Source of the DNA: Halococcus saccharolyticus DSM 5350
GTDB taxonomy: Archaea > Halobacteriota > Halobacteria > Halobacteriales > Halococcaceae
Assembly (NCBI RefSeq): GCF_000336915.1
Contig: NZ_AOMD01000029.1
Location: forward strand, 1 to 64,000
Reading direction: 5' to 3'
DNA length: 64,000 nucleotides
A program made the position numbers and the translations under genes. Each line of letters starts with the position of its first letter. The first letter of the stretch is position 1. This document shows, one piece after another, positions 35,915 through 43,939 of the stretch. The notes under the pieces are model-generated. The model searched no databases, was not told the origin of the DNA, and worked only from the letters and a program-made list of their open reading frames with translations.

Positions 35915-36289
35915 ATGAGCTCAGAGGTGGAACGGGACGCCGAACGAGTGAACGAAGAGATGATCGCGGATGCGTCTCTCTGGATTCGGATCTACGAGGA
36001 CGGCGAGGCCGTCGGTGTCGTGAACATCGACCGCCAGATCGCCGACTATCGCGGTGCCTCTGAGCGTGTTTCGCGGACACTCGATCGGATGGAGGAGGAA
36101 GGGCTCACCTACCGTGGACCGGTCCCCCAGGAGGAGCAGCCCGAAAACGAGTGGCGGACCATGACGACGAACTACGAGCGCTCAGGCGAGGGACTCGGCC
36201 AGTACCTCCTTCGCGAGATCGAGCGCGCCAGAAACGACGGACTCGACATTTCGGGCGAACCGATCGGGTTCGTCCCCGAAGACGAGTAG
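35915..36289 (+). CDS. unknown acidic protein, 124 residues
   Basis: ATG 35915 is chosen because GGAGGAT lies eight bases upstream; an earlier GTG is open. Features: DASLWIRIYEDGEAVGVVNIDRQIADYRGASERVSRTLDRMEEEGLTYRGPVPQEEQP, then NYERSGEGLGQYLLREIERA. Mixed alpha/beta with no cysteines or spans. No family recognised. The nearest neighbours are the OsmC remnant and palindrome P4. Acidic composition and a good ribosome-binding site support a real gene. Confidence 0.6.
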   Translation: MSSEVERDAERVNEEMIADASLWIRIYEDGEAVGVVNIDRQIADYRGASERVSRTLDRMEEEGLTYRGPVPQEEQPENEWRTMTTNYERSGEGLGQYLLREIERARNDGLDISGEPIGFVPEDE

Positions 36290-36403
36290 AACCACGAACG
36301 AGCGGACTGTCGCTGATTCTCGGCGGTCGATCGCGAGCAGCGGAAGCCACGGAGAGTGAGTGCCGACAGCGGTCGCGCCGCGGGCCGCCGCGCCGCTGGA
36401 CTT

Positions 36404-36451
36404 TCTTACCAAACATCCGAACGCACATTCCCGTCTGAGTGTTAGGTAAGA
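36404..36451. repeat. 48-bp dispersed palindrome, copy P4
   Basis: Arms TCTTACCAAACA and TGTTAGGTAAGA. Upstream bases 36338-36395 match those before P2. It separates the cargo from the replication origin. Confidence 0.85.
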
Positions 36452-36545
36452 AGCGTGGCAAGCGGCGGAAAGCGGCCCCACGCCGTCTGAGAAAGGGATA
36501 AGCTTGTCATGCATGAAGAGCAGCACAGCACTTGACTACACCACC

Positions 36546-36964
36546 GTTTCCGGAGGTTCCATAGCCCACCCCAGTGCTTCCGGAGGTTCCTGACGTGGGG
36601 TGAGATTTCCGGAGGCGCACTTCCAAATCCAGGAAAACGCAAGACAGAGTAGGGATTGGTCGGATTCACACACACACCCTCCATTGTTTCCGCAGGTTCA
36701 CCCCAAAGAAGGTGGGAAAGCTATCCGGTGCCCATTTGAATGGAAACGCTTAATACGCCACGTTGCTCACCAAACCCGTAGTGGGAATAAAAGGAAAGTA
36801 AAGAGACTCTCTCTTTACTTGGGAAGGGTTCTTGTTTGAAACCCTCCGGAAACAGTGGAGGGTGTGTGTGATATTCAGTGCAATTCAACCGCTGTATGGT
36901 GAATCTCTCTGTTCATCTCCACATCCTCCGGAAACGACACCCCACGTCAGGAACCTCCGGAAAC
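36546..36964. other. replication origin with inverted iterons and AT-rich core
   Basis: Left iterons, top strand: GTTTCCGGAGGTTCC (36546), GCTTCCGGAGGTTCC (36576), ATTTCCGGAGGCGC (36605), GTTTCCGCAGGTTC (36686). Right iterons, bottom strand, seen as CCTCCGGAAAC at 36843 and 36925 and GGAACCTCCGGAAAC at 36950. TGACGTGGGGTG (36591) is mirrored by CACCCCACGTCA near 36939. Between them lies a lower-GC core with the inverted repeat AAGTAAAGAG / CTCTTTACTT (36796-36820), a likely unwinding element. Inverted boxes around an AT-rich core next to orc1 is the usual haloarchaeal origin plan. Confidence 0.8.
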
Positions 36965-37035
36965 GGTGGTGTGGGAGAATGCAAATCAATCAGGATCTCT
37001 CCAGCAGATCTCGCAATAGAAATTCTCCGAGTAGG

Positions 37036-38289
37036 CTACTGATCTACCATTTCTTCAACGCTCTTGTGTACTCCAATAGTCTCTACAGTGTCACTAAGGG
37101 CAGAAAGTATCTCTGTCGTGGAGTGGTTCAATGAATGTACTTTGTACTGGCCACCGGAAGAATCGTGCTTAACTTGAGAATCTAGAATATTCAACTCATC
37201 TAACCGTCCGTAGTAGTCTCGTGCTCGACGTTCCGATACAGGGTCCTGTCCGATAATCTGGGTAAAGTCAGTATACCGCTCATAGAGCATTGACGAAGTA
37301 ATTTCTTCGTGATCTCGCTCTTCCAAGACGGCAAGTGCATAGACTACGGTTTTTATATTCTCGGGAAGATCGGCTAAGACAGACAAGGACCGTTGGGTCT
37401 CGTACTCATCCATTGCTTCCTTGATAAGCTCCTCAGTAACGTGATCCTTGCCTCGTTCGCGAGCGTAGTCACCAGCAATCCGAACTAAATCTAAGACCAT
37501 TCGCGCATCGCCACTATTCTTTGAACCCATAGCAGCTGCGTATGATATCGCACCATCCGTAACGACGTCATCATAGAACGCAGTTTTGACACGTTGACTG
37601 AGAACTTTTTCTAGTTGCGTAGCATCGTACGGGGGAAATTCTATAACCCGCTCTCGAAGAGACGACCGGACATCTGAGGAGAGATTTTCTCCAAACGCTG
37701 TATCTGTGCTGATCCCAATCAATCCAAGCTTCGTCTCACTAAGATCACCGTAGCTACCGGCTCGAGTGGTCTTGTAGAGAAATGTATCTATATTCGCCAC
37801 ATGGTCGATTTCATCCAGGACTATGAGAGCTGTGCCTCCAATCTCGTCTAGTTGTTCGAAAAAGACGGAGTATACTTTGCTTTCAGGATGACCTGTAGAA
37901 GGGAGATAATCTTCGGAATTTGGGATAAGCTGATTTGCGAGCTCAATCGTGAGCTGATATGATGTGTTTATACCTTCACAATTGATGTGGAGAGCTTGGA
38001 ATTCAGTTTGTAGGTTTTCAGAAGATCTGAGTTGATTCAAAACCCAGTGAGTGACAGCGGTTTTCCCCACGCCGTTTTGCCCATAGAGAAATACGTTATC
38101 GGGGTTTTCCCCTTTGTAAACTGGCAGGAGTGAGTTAATGTACTCCTCTTTTTTCTCATCGCGGCCGACAATCTCTGTTGGAATATACTCATCAGCTAGC
38201 GCATCACGCTGTGCAAATATCGCGCTTTCTGTTAGATTGTCAAAGGCAGATGGCATTTCTCTCTCCCGTACGTTGGTAGCGTCGTACAT
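37036..38289 (-). CDS. orc1: Orc1/Cdc6 replication initiator
   Basis: 417 residues. AAA+ core with Walker A LYGQNGVGKTAVTHWV (Lys near 75) and Walker B ALIVLDEIDHVAN, sensor 1 LGLIGISTD, sensor 2 region GDARMVLDLVRIAGDYA, and a C-terminal winged helix (ITSSMLYERYTDFTQIIGQDP...RARDYYGRLDELNIL). ATG 38256 (MPSAFDNLTESAIF) is a possible later start. Lies between the origin at 36546-36964 and a second iteron array at 38300-38570. It should bind both. Its codon use is less GC-rich than its neighbours, as is common for plasmid orc genes. Confidence 0.93.
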   Translation of the reverse strand: MYDATNVREREMPSAFDNLTESAIFAQRDALADEYIPTEIVGRDEKKEEYINSLLPVYKGENPDNVFLYGQNGVGKTAVTHWVLNQLRSSENLQTEFQALHINCEGINTSYQLTIELANQLIPNSEDYLPSTGHPESKVYSVFFEQLDEIGGTALIVLDEIDHVANIDTFLYKTTRAGSYGDLSETKLGLIGISTDTAFGENLSSDVRSSLRERVIEFPPYDATQLEKVLSQRVKTAFYDDVVTDGAISYAAAMGSKNSGDARMVLDLVRIAGDYARERGKDHVTEELIKEAMDEYETQRSLSVLADLPENIKTVVYALAVLEERDHEEITSSMLYERYTDFTQIIGQDPVSERRARDYYGRLDELNILDSQVKHDSSGGQYKVHSLNHSTTEILSALSDTVETIGVHKSVEEMVDQ

Positions 38290-38299
38290 GGTCAGCTAC

Positions 38300-38570
38300 T
38301 AAAAGCCTTCGACCGGCGTTTCCGTGGGTTCCGTAGGTCGGGGTGTATTTCCAGAGGTTGGGATGCAACCGGTCCCCATTGTTTCCGTAGGTTCCGTAGC
38401 CCACACCACCGTTTCCGGAGGTTCTGTAGGTCAGGAGTGTATTTCCAGAGGCTGGGATGCAACCGTACTCCATCGTTTCCGTAGGTTCCGTAGCACACAC
38501 CACCGTTTCCGGAGGTTCTGTAGCCCACACCACCGTTTCCATTGGTTCCGGTATTGGTTGTTGCAGACGT
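38300..38570. repeat. second iteron array upstream of orc1 with internal duplication
   Basis: Seven or more units of the type GTTTCCGTAGGTTCCGTAG or GTTTCCGGAGGTTCTGTAG. A segment of about 120 bases (GTATTTCCAGAGG ... GGGATGCAACCG ... CACACCACCG) is repeated in tandem. The units share GTTTCCGGAGGTT with the origin iterons. The array covers the orc1 promoter, so it may serve initiator autoregulation or be half of the origin. No gene is supported here. Confidence 0.75.
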
Positions 38571-38629
38571 AGAAGCCATCAATCTCCTTTCTTGAGGATA
38601 CGCCTGAGTAGGGGGAAAAAGCGTAGCTT

Positions 38630-38938
38630 TCATACTGATTTTGGTCCCGTTGCGGAGTTATCTTGGTTCTCAGATTCATTAATGGACAGAGAATTTTCCG
38701 ACCGATGGAGACACCGTCCGTGCTGGTGGCTGCTACGAAGAAGTTCATCCACCTCATCGAGATCGGTATCGGCGAAGCACCACTGACAAAGGTCGTAGAA
38801 CTCGGTGAGGGCACCATCTGGATCTGTAATAATCCACTCAGAGTCAGTCTCCTTCAACCGACAACTAGGCTGAGGACCGTCATCAGGAGACGTCGCAATA
38901 CGACAATTCCGGCTGTGGTCAAAGGTTTGGTTAATCAT
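38630..38938 (-). CDS. small Cys-motif protein of the replication region
   Basis: 102 residues. CRLKETDSEWIITDPDGALTEFYDLCQWCF contains spaced cysteines (near 26, 51 and 54), and CLHRSENS ends it. The DLCQWCF pair resembles a partial zinc knuckle. No family identified. Same direction as the HTH gene just upstream and orc1 downstream, so possibly in a replication-control operon. Confidence 0.55.
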   Translation of the reverse strand: MINQTFDHSRNCRIATSPDDGPQPSCRLKETDSEWIITDPDGALTEFYDLCQWCFADTDLDEVDELLRSSHQHGRCLHRSENSLSINESENQDNSATGPKSV

Positions 38939-38977
38939 ATTTATGAAACCTCACTTTTTCACTCTGTGAGATAGATA

Positions 38978-39238
38978 TCATTGATCATCAGCTCCATCAA
39001 GATTGACATCATCTGGATCTAGGCTTGCTAGCCTCTGAGCGATGGTTTTTACCCCGTCTGATTCCGGAGAATAGAATCCATATCGTATAAGCCACTTCCG
39101 AGCTGTTGACGGAGCAATATCGAAGTGATCTGCCGTGCCAATGATCGTGCTCTCTCGCTGAAACACGCTTTCTAATATCGAAGGATTCCGATAATCGTCA
39201 TACTCGGAGGGTTTACTCGGAGTGATGGACGTGCTCAT
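38978..39238 (-). CDS. small helix-turn-helix protein
   Basis: 86 residues with ILESVFQRESTIIGTADHFDIAPSTARKWLIRYGFYSP, a resolvase/Trp-repressor-type HTH in which ADHFDIAPSTARKWL is the recognition part. It is the first gene of the 39238-37036 stretch that ends with orc1, and a copy-control or partition role is plausible but not shown. Confidence 0.7.
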   Translation of the reverse strand: MSTSITPSKPSEYDDYRNPSILESVFQRESTIIGTADHFDIAPSTARKWLIRYGFYSPESDGVKTIAQRLASLDPDDVNLDGADDQ

Positions 39239-39741
39239 GTGGCACCTCTCTGAGTCGATTTCTCAGTCGTACGGATCGCGGTTAGGCACTTTTCTTGCCT
39301 GTCCGGGGAGTTTTTACATACTACCCGGATGTAGCGATTTTTGCTCTGGTTCATGATAGGTCATGCCAGAGACCGCTTGGGCGGGTCCGCCGGCTACGGT
39401 ATGCGTAGTATGTCCGCCGGACTCACTTTCGGAATCATCAGCCGAATCGAGGTATGTGGCTGGGTGCCCGTGCATGGCCTCTCGCGGAAATCAGTTCGAT
39501 ACAGAGAGGGTTATTCCCGCCGGGGTTGACACCGTAAAAGTGAATGGAACGAGTAAATTTTAAACAAATTACCACCGAGCACAGTATGCGAGAATTAGCA
39601 AACCTCGCAGGGTGCTAATTCCCTTCCCTCAAGCGCGAACCCCGAAGGGGTGAGCGGTAGGGAGAGGATACAGCGCCCGTCATCTTCCGTCAAAATTAAA
39701 CCAGAATCATTACTAATCGCCAGCCCTAACGTCGATATGTT
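39239..39741. other. intergenic region with the left end of the TnpB element
   Basis: The 39239-39560 part has no clear gene. A 66-residue frame at 39363-39563 has a CVVC and a CPC but no other support. From about 39590 the sequence is typical of IS200/IS605 left ends: a hairpin GCGAACCCCGAAGGGGTGAG precedes the transposon gene. Confidence 0.4.
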
Positions 39742-40980
39742 GTGTACTACGCTTACAAGTATCGACTCAAGCCTACTGCCGCTCACCGCGAGCAGTTATC
39801 GTGGACCGTCGATACTTGTCGGCAAGTGTACAATCATTTTCTGTTTCGGTTGAATCAGCACGAGGAGACACCTGCCATGACCACGCTCCGGTCGGAACTA
39901 CCCGACCTCAAGCAGTGATGGGACGAGTTGAACGACGTGTATTCGCGCACGTTGCAGGTCGTGCTCGAACGTCTCTACGACAACCTCGAAGGGTTGTCCC
40001 AATTGAAAGAGAACGGCTACCGCGTCGGTTCGCTCAACTGGAAACCGCCGCGAGAGTACCAGTCGTTCACCTACAGCCAGCGCGGCTTCAAGCTCGACAA
40101 GAAGGGCGGTCGCGCTGTGCTCCACCTCTCGAAAATCGGTGACATCCCTATCGAACTCCACCGCAAAATACCCGACGACGGACGCCTCAAACAGGTCACG
40201 GTGAAGCAAGAACCTACCGGCGAGTGGTTCGCCACGTTCGGCGTCGAAGTGGACCGCGAACCACCCGCAAAGCCCGACAATCCCGAGCGGTGCGTCGGCA
40301 TCGACGTGGGCGTCCTGAAGTTCGCCCACGACACCAATGGGTTCGCGCTCGGGTCGCTTGATCTGTCCGACGAACGGAACCGTCTTGACCGCGAACGCCG
40401 GAAGCTCTCGCGGAAAGAACACGGATCGAACAACTGGGAACGCCAGCGAAAAGTCGTCGCCCAACGGTACGCCGACATCAAGCGAAAACGACGTGACTTC
40501 CTCCACCGCGTGTCGGCGTACTACGCGCGGGAATACGACCTCGTGGCGGTCGAAGACCTAAGCGTTCGCGGGATGCTCGAAAGCCCGTCGAACAGTCGCA
40601 ACATCGCGTCCGCCGCATGGGCGACGTTCCGCCGGATGCTCGCGTACAAATGCGAGCGCGAAGGCACACACTTCGTTGCGGTCGAACCGGCGGGAACGAC
40701 CAAAGAGTGTGCCCAGTGTGGCGTCAAGACGGACAAGCCGCTGTGGGTCCGCGAACACTCGTGCCCGGCCTGTGGGTTTGAAGCCGACAGAGACGTGAAC
40801 GCTGCCGTCAACGTCCTTTCTCGCGGTCTTGCCGACGTAGGAGTGGTTCACTCCGAACGAACGCCTGTGGAGACTGCGCTCCCTACGGGAACCGACGTTT
40901 CGCCGGTTCCTGCAAAGCGCGTCCTGGAAGCAGGAAGCCCCGCCCTCAACGAAGCGAGCGTGAAAGCGCGAACGGAGTAG
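39742..40980 (+). pseudogene. tnpB: TnpB RNA-guided nuclease of an IS200/IS605 element, nonsense-interrupted
   Basis: The frame starts at GTG 39742 (VYYAYKYRLKPTAAHREQLS) and runs to 40980, about 412 residues, the family length. One TGA at 39916-39918 (after SELPDLKQ, before WDELNDVYSR) breaks it. A separate ORF reopens at 39928. The RuvC parts are intact: GIDVGVLKFA (Asp), VAVEDLSVRGML (Glu), and the zinc finger CAQCGVKTDKPLW...CPACGFEADRDVNAAVN (Asp). TnpB proteins cut DNA guided by an RNA from the element's right end. No TnpA is present, so the element could not move alone. Restart at a GTG after the stop could still give a shortened protein. Confidence 0.8.
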
Positions 40981-41051
40981 GGTGGAGTAGTTCACCCCAG
41001 CTGCTAACGATTTCTCGTGGTTTCGAGATACTGCCAACTACCAATCCACAA

Positions 41052-42167
41052 TCAGTCAGCAGTGGTGGCGAGTTGATCGGTTTCGTCGCCGATCGCTTCG
41101 GAGGGGTGTTTGGATTCCGCCCGGTAGGATTTGTAGAGGTCGGTTCCCCATTCGATTAGTGCGTCGTTCGAGGAAACGATCATCGCGATTTCTCCACCGT
41201 CGCCGACTTCATTGTAGGCTCCGACCGCTACTTTTCGATCGTCATAGAGGCCGACCCCGAGGGTGTGGGAGTAGTCGAGGTAGCGCGGTTGATAGTTGGC
41301 GTACAGGGATTCATCAGCCGCGAAGGCTGTCTCTTGTTCGTTGCGAATATCCTTGAATGTCTCCCAGTCGATGACAGACTCGCCCTCAATACCCATGTCG
41401 AGCATCATCCGGTACGCATGAAACAGCACTGGATTGTAGATCGAAACGACACACCGAAACCGGTTGGTTCGCAAGTCACAGAGCCTAAGCGCTCTCCAGA
41501 GCGCCCTGGCCTTTTTCCCGGTATCGGAAGCGATCACGTACGCATCCTCGAGTTCATGGACCGGGAACGTTGCATCCTCCGGCGGGAGCCGCTGTAGCCA
41601 GTTGGCTTTCTCGATCAGCTGTTCTACTGCCCTCGCTAATTCATCGTAGGCAACCAGGGCCTCCTTGCCATCTGCCGTTAAGGAGAGCGAGTCCGAATCT
41701 TCGGCCACCCACCCGTATTCGACGAAGGAATCAAGGGCTCGTCCGATGGTTGATCGCGATGGCGAACCAGAGATGGCGGAATCCAGATCACACGCTCGGC
41801 TGTTCGTCTCGTAGATCGTTAGAAGGGCTTTGATCGGGTATTCCGACCGACTCAGATACGCCAATTCGTCGCGTCCAACGGGGTCGAGGCTGTCCTTGAT
41901 GGACTCGGCGAGCACTTTTCCGCCAGCAGTGATTTCGATACCCGATTCGTGGGACTTGACGAAGCCACGGTCGTTCAGGACCGCGATATGATTCGACGTC
42001 GTTTGTCGAGAGACGTTGCTATAGTCGGCTATCTCGCTGCGAGTCGTGGGCTGAGGTAGTCTTTTGGCCGCATAGAGGACATCGTAACGATCGGTGTCGA
42101 CGATCTCGTTGATAACGTCTCGGATCACCAGTTCCTCTTTCGTTAGTGGGTTTCTCGCCTGCCTCAT
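41052..42167 (-). CDS. dual winged-helix FilR1-like regulator beside P450
   Basis: 371 residues. First wHTH RYDVLYAAKRLPQPTTRSEIADYSNVSRQTTSNHIAVLNDRGFV (30-75), second wHTH PIKALLTIYETNSRACDLDSAISGSPSRSTIGRALDSFVEYGWVA (110-160). A sensor domain related to FilR1 ends with HTLGVGLYDDRKVAVGAYNEVGDGGEIAMIVSSND. Divergent from the P450 gene with two strong palindromes between them, so it most likely controls the P450 and itself. Confidence 0.82.
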   Translation of the reverse strand: MRQARNPLTKEELVIRDVINEIVDTDRYDVLYAAKRLPQPTTRSEIADYSNVSRQTTSNHIAVLNDRGFVKSHESGIEITAGGKVLAESIKDSLDPVGRDELAYLSRSEYPIKALLTIYETNSRACDLDSAISGSPSRSTIGRALDSFVEYGWVAEDSDSLSLTADGKEALVAYDELARAVEQLIEKANWLQRLPPEDATFPVHELEDAYVIASDTGKKARALWRALRLCDLRTNRFRCVVSIYNPVLFHAYRMMLDMGIEGESVIDWETFKDIRNEQETAFAADESLYANYQPRYLDYSHTLGVGLYDDRKVAVGAYNEVGDGGEIAMIVSSNDALIEWGTDLYKSYRAESKHPSEAIGDETDQLATTAD

Positions 42168-42269
42168 GATTCACCATCCGATTGGGGTCACGTCGTATGC
42201 TTGCATTCATTATTGCGAATCATCTCGTCCGACTTTAAGCGCACGGCCATATGGTAAATACATCGATAT

Positions 42270-42322
42270 TTCGTCAATTGACGAATACCCTCTCCTCGTA
42301 GTTGCGAACGAGTAAACTCGTT
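42270..42322. promoter_or_regulatory. two palindromic operators between regulator and P450
   Basis: TTCGTCAATTGACGAA (42270-42285) is a perfect 16-bp palindrome. AACGAGTAAACTCGTT (42307-42322) has perfect 7-bp arms. Both lie in the 210-bp divergent region and are natural binding sites for the dual-wHTH regulator. Confidence 0.6.
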
Positions 42323-42377
42323 ACAAATTTGGGGCGATAGGATTGCCTTTATTTGGGTGGTGTGTGGTGAATCGATC

Positions 42378-43718
42378 ATGCCTCAGAAGTCTACAGTGCC
42401 TTCCCCGGAGGGGTATCCTGTTATCGGACATGCGGCTCAATTCGCGCGCAGCCCCTTCCATTTTGTCGAGAATGCAATAGAGGAATGTGGCGACCTCTAT
42501 CGGATGGAATTGCCGGGAACTGACGTCTATGTGATGGCTCATCCGGAGCACCTCAGACGGGCTCTCGTGACTGATATAGACTCATTCGGGAAGACAGACG
42601 ATTTCCAGCGGGTTTTCGGCAACGGGTTGCTCTCGACGGAAGGCGAGCAGTGGAGTCGCCAGCGGGAGATCATGCAACCGCTATTCGGGCGTGATCGGAT
42701 TAGTGGGTACGCGCCGTACATGGTCGAGGCGACCGAACAGCGGCTTTCAACGTGGCCAGACGGCGAAACTCGGGATATGGAATCCGAGATGCAGGACCTC
42801 ACGCTCGAGATTTTGTTTGCAACCCTGTTCGGGCGGACGCTCTCACCAGGGGAGGGTGAGAACCTTCGCGAAGCGTCCGATGGACTCAATCGGTGGTTCA
42901 CGCCGACGTCGTGGCTCATGCCGCCGTGGGTGCCGACCCCCGCTCGCAGGGAGTTCAGCGAGTCCTCGGAGCGACTCAGAACGGAGGTCGATCGACTGCT
43001 TGCCGAGCAAGCATATGGAAGCCAGCAGACCGACGACGATCGACCGAATGGCCTAATCGCGATGCTTCAACAGGCACGCGAGGCGAGCGGTGAGGATCAC
43101 ATGAGCAAAGATGAGGTCGAGGACCAGATGCTCACGATGATCTTCGCGGGCTACGAGACGACCGCCGCCGCACTCGCGTTCGCCTGGTTTTCGCTTGCGA
43201 CCAACCCCGAGATTCGCCGCGAGTTCCACGACGAACTCGACACCGTGCTCGACGGCGATCTTCCGTGCCCTAAGAACGTCGACGATCTAGAGCTCACCAA
43301 TCGGATCGTGAAAGAGACACTCCGGCTTTACCCGCCGGTACACACGATTCCCCGCCAGACGACCGAGCCGGTCGAGGTGGATGGCTATCGGATTCCGGGC
43401 GACGAACAGGTGCATCTCTCGGTGATCGCGCTTCACCGAGACGAACGGTACTACGACGAACCGAAGTCGTTTCGTCCCGATCGGTGGACGGGCAACTTCG
43501 AGGAAGAACTCGACGAGTACGCCTACGTTCCGTTCGGCGGTGGTCGGCGAACGTGCATCGGTCGGGACTTTGCACTGCTTGAGGCGACCCTCGTGCTCGC
43601 GAGGATCGGGCAGAATTATCAGTTCGATTGGATGGGCGAAGACACGAACATCACGATCGAGCCGGAGATCACGACGCAAACGAAAAACGGGCTTCCGATG
43701 CGGATTCGCAAGCGTTGA
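42378..43718 (+). CDS. cytochrome P450
   Basis: 446 residues from ATG 42378 (MPQKSTVPSPEGYPVIGHAAQF). I-helix AGYETTAAAL, ExxR motif KETLRLYPPVHTIPRQT, PERF-like region FRPDRWTGNF, and the heme loop FGGGRRTCIGRDFALLEA with the ligand Cys393 are all present, so the protein looks functional. No membrane anchor. Substrate unknown; the PPVHTIPR segment is common in P450s acting on lipids or terpenoids. No ferredoxin gene is adjacent. It is followed at once by a dispersed repeat, which suggests arrival as cargo. Confidence 0.92.
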   Translation: MPQKSTVPSPEGYPVIGHAAQFARSPFHFVENAIEECGDLYRMELPGTDVYVMAHPEHLRRALVTDIDSFGKTDDFQRVFGNGLLSTEGEQWSRQREIMQPLFGRDRISGYAPYMVEATEQRLSTWPDGETRDMESEMQDLTLEILFATLFGRTLSPGEGENLREASDGLNRWFTPTSWLMPPWVPTPARREFSESSERLRTEVDRLLAEQAYGSQQTDDDRPNGLIAMLQQAREASGEDHMSKDEVEDQMLTMIFAGYETTAAALAFAWFSLATNPEIRREFHDELDTVLDGDLPCPKNVDDLELTNRIVKETLRLYPPVHTIPRQTTEPVEVDGYRIPGDEQVHLSVIALHRDERYYDEPKSFRPDRWTGNFEEELDEYAYVPFGGGRRTCIGRDFALLEATLVLARIGQNYQFDWMGEDTNITIEPEITTQTKNGLPMRIRKR

Positions 43719-43850
43719 TATAGTGTTTAGCAGAAGTCCTCATACTCCCACCGGACAATCTCCCCGCTAGCTGTCAGAACTGCCGTGCAAGATACAGAGG
43801 CTGTATCTCGCATTGGCCTCTGTCGCTGTCTCTTGCCCTCTTATCAAGTG
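43718..43850. repeat. dispersed TGCAAGATAC-type repeat, copy 7 (fullest)
   Basis: Order: TATAGTGTTTAGCAGAAGTC, CCACCGGACAATCTCCCCGC, TAGCTGTCAGAACTGCCG, core TGCAAGATACAGAGGCTG and TATCTCGCATTGGCCTCTG, end TCGCTGTCTCTTGCCCTC. It begins at the P450 stop codon. Used here as the reference copy. Confidence 0.8.
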
Positions 43851-43939
43851 AGGCATGGCTGCCTCACTCTCTCTATAGGGACAGCCAGTAACGACCCAAC
43901 TGAGTCGCCACTAATATCATCGTTCACGCGCTAAAAGCA

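Noticed and set aside
39363-39563. Possible 66-residue CVVC/CPC protein
   Set aside because: No ribosome-binding site, no partner gene, biased composition. Kept only as a remark in the intergenic entry.
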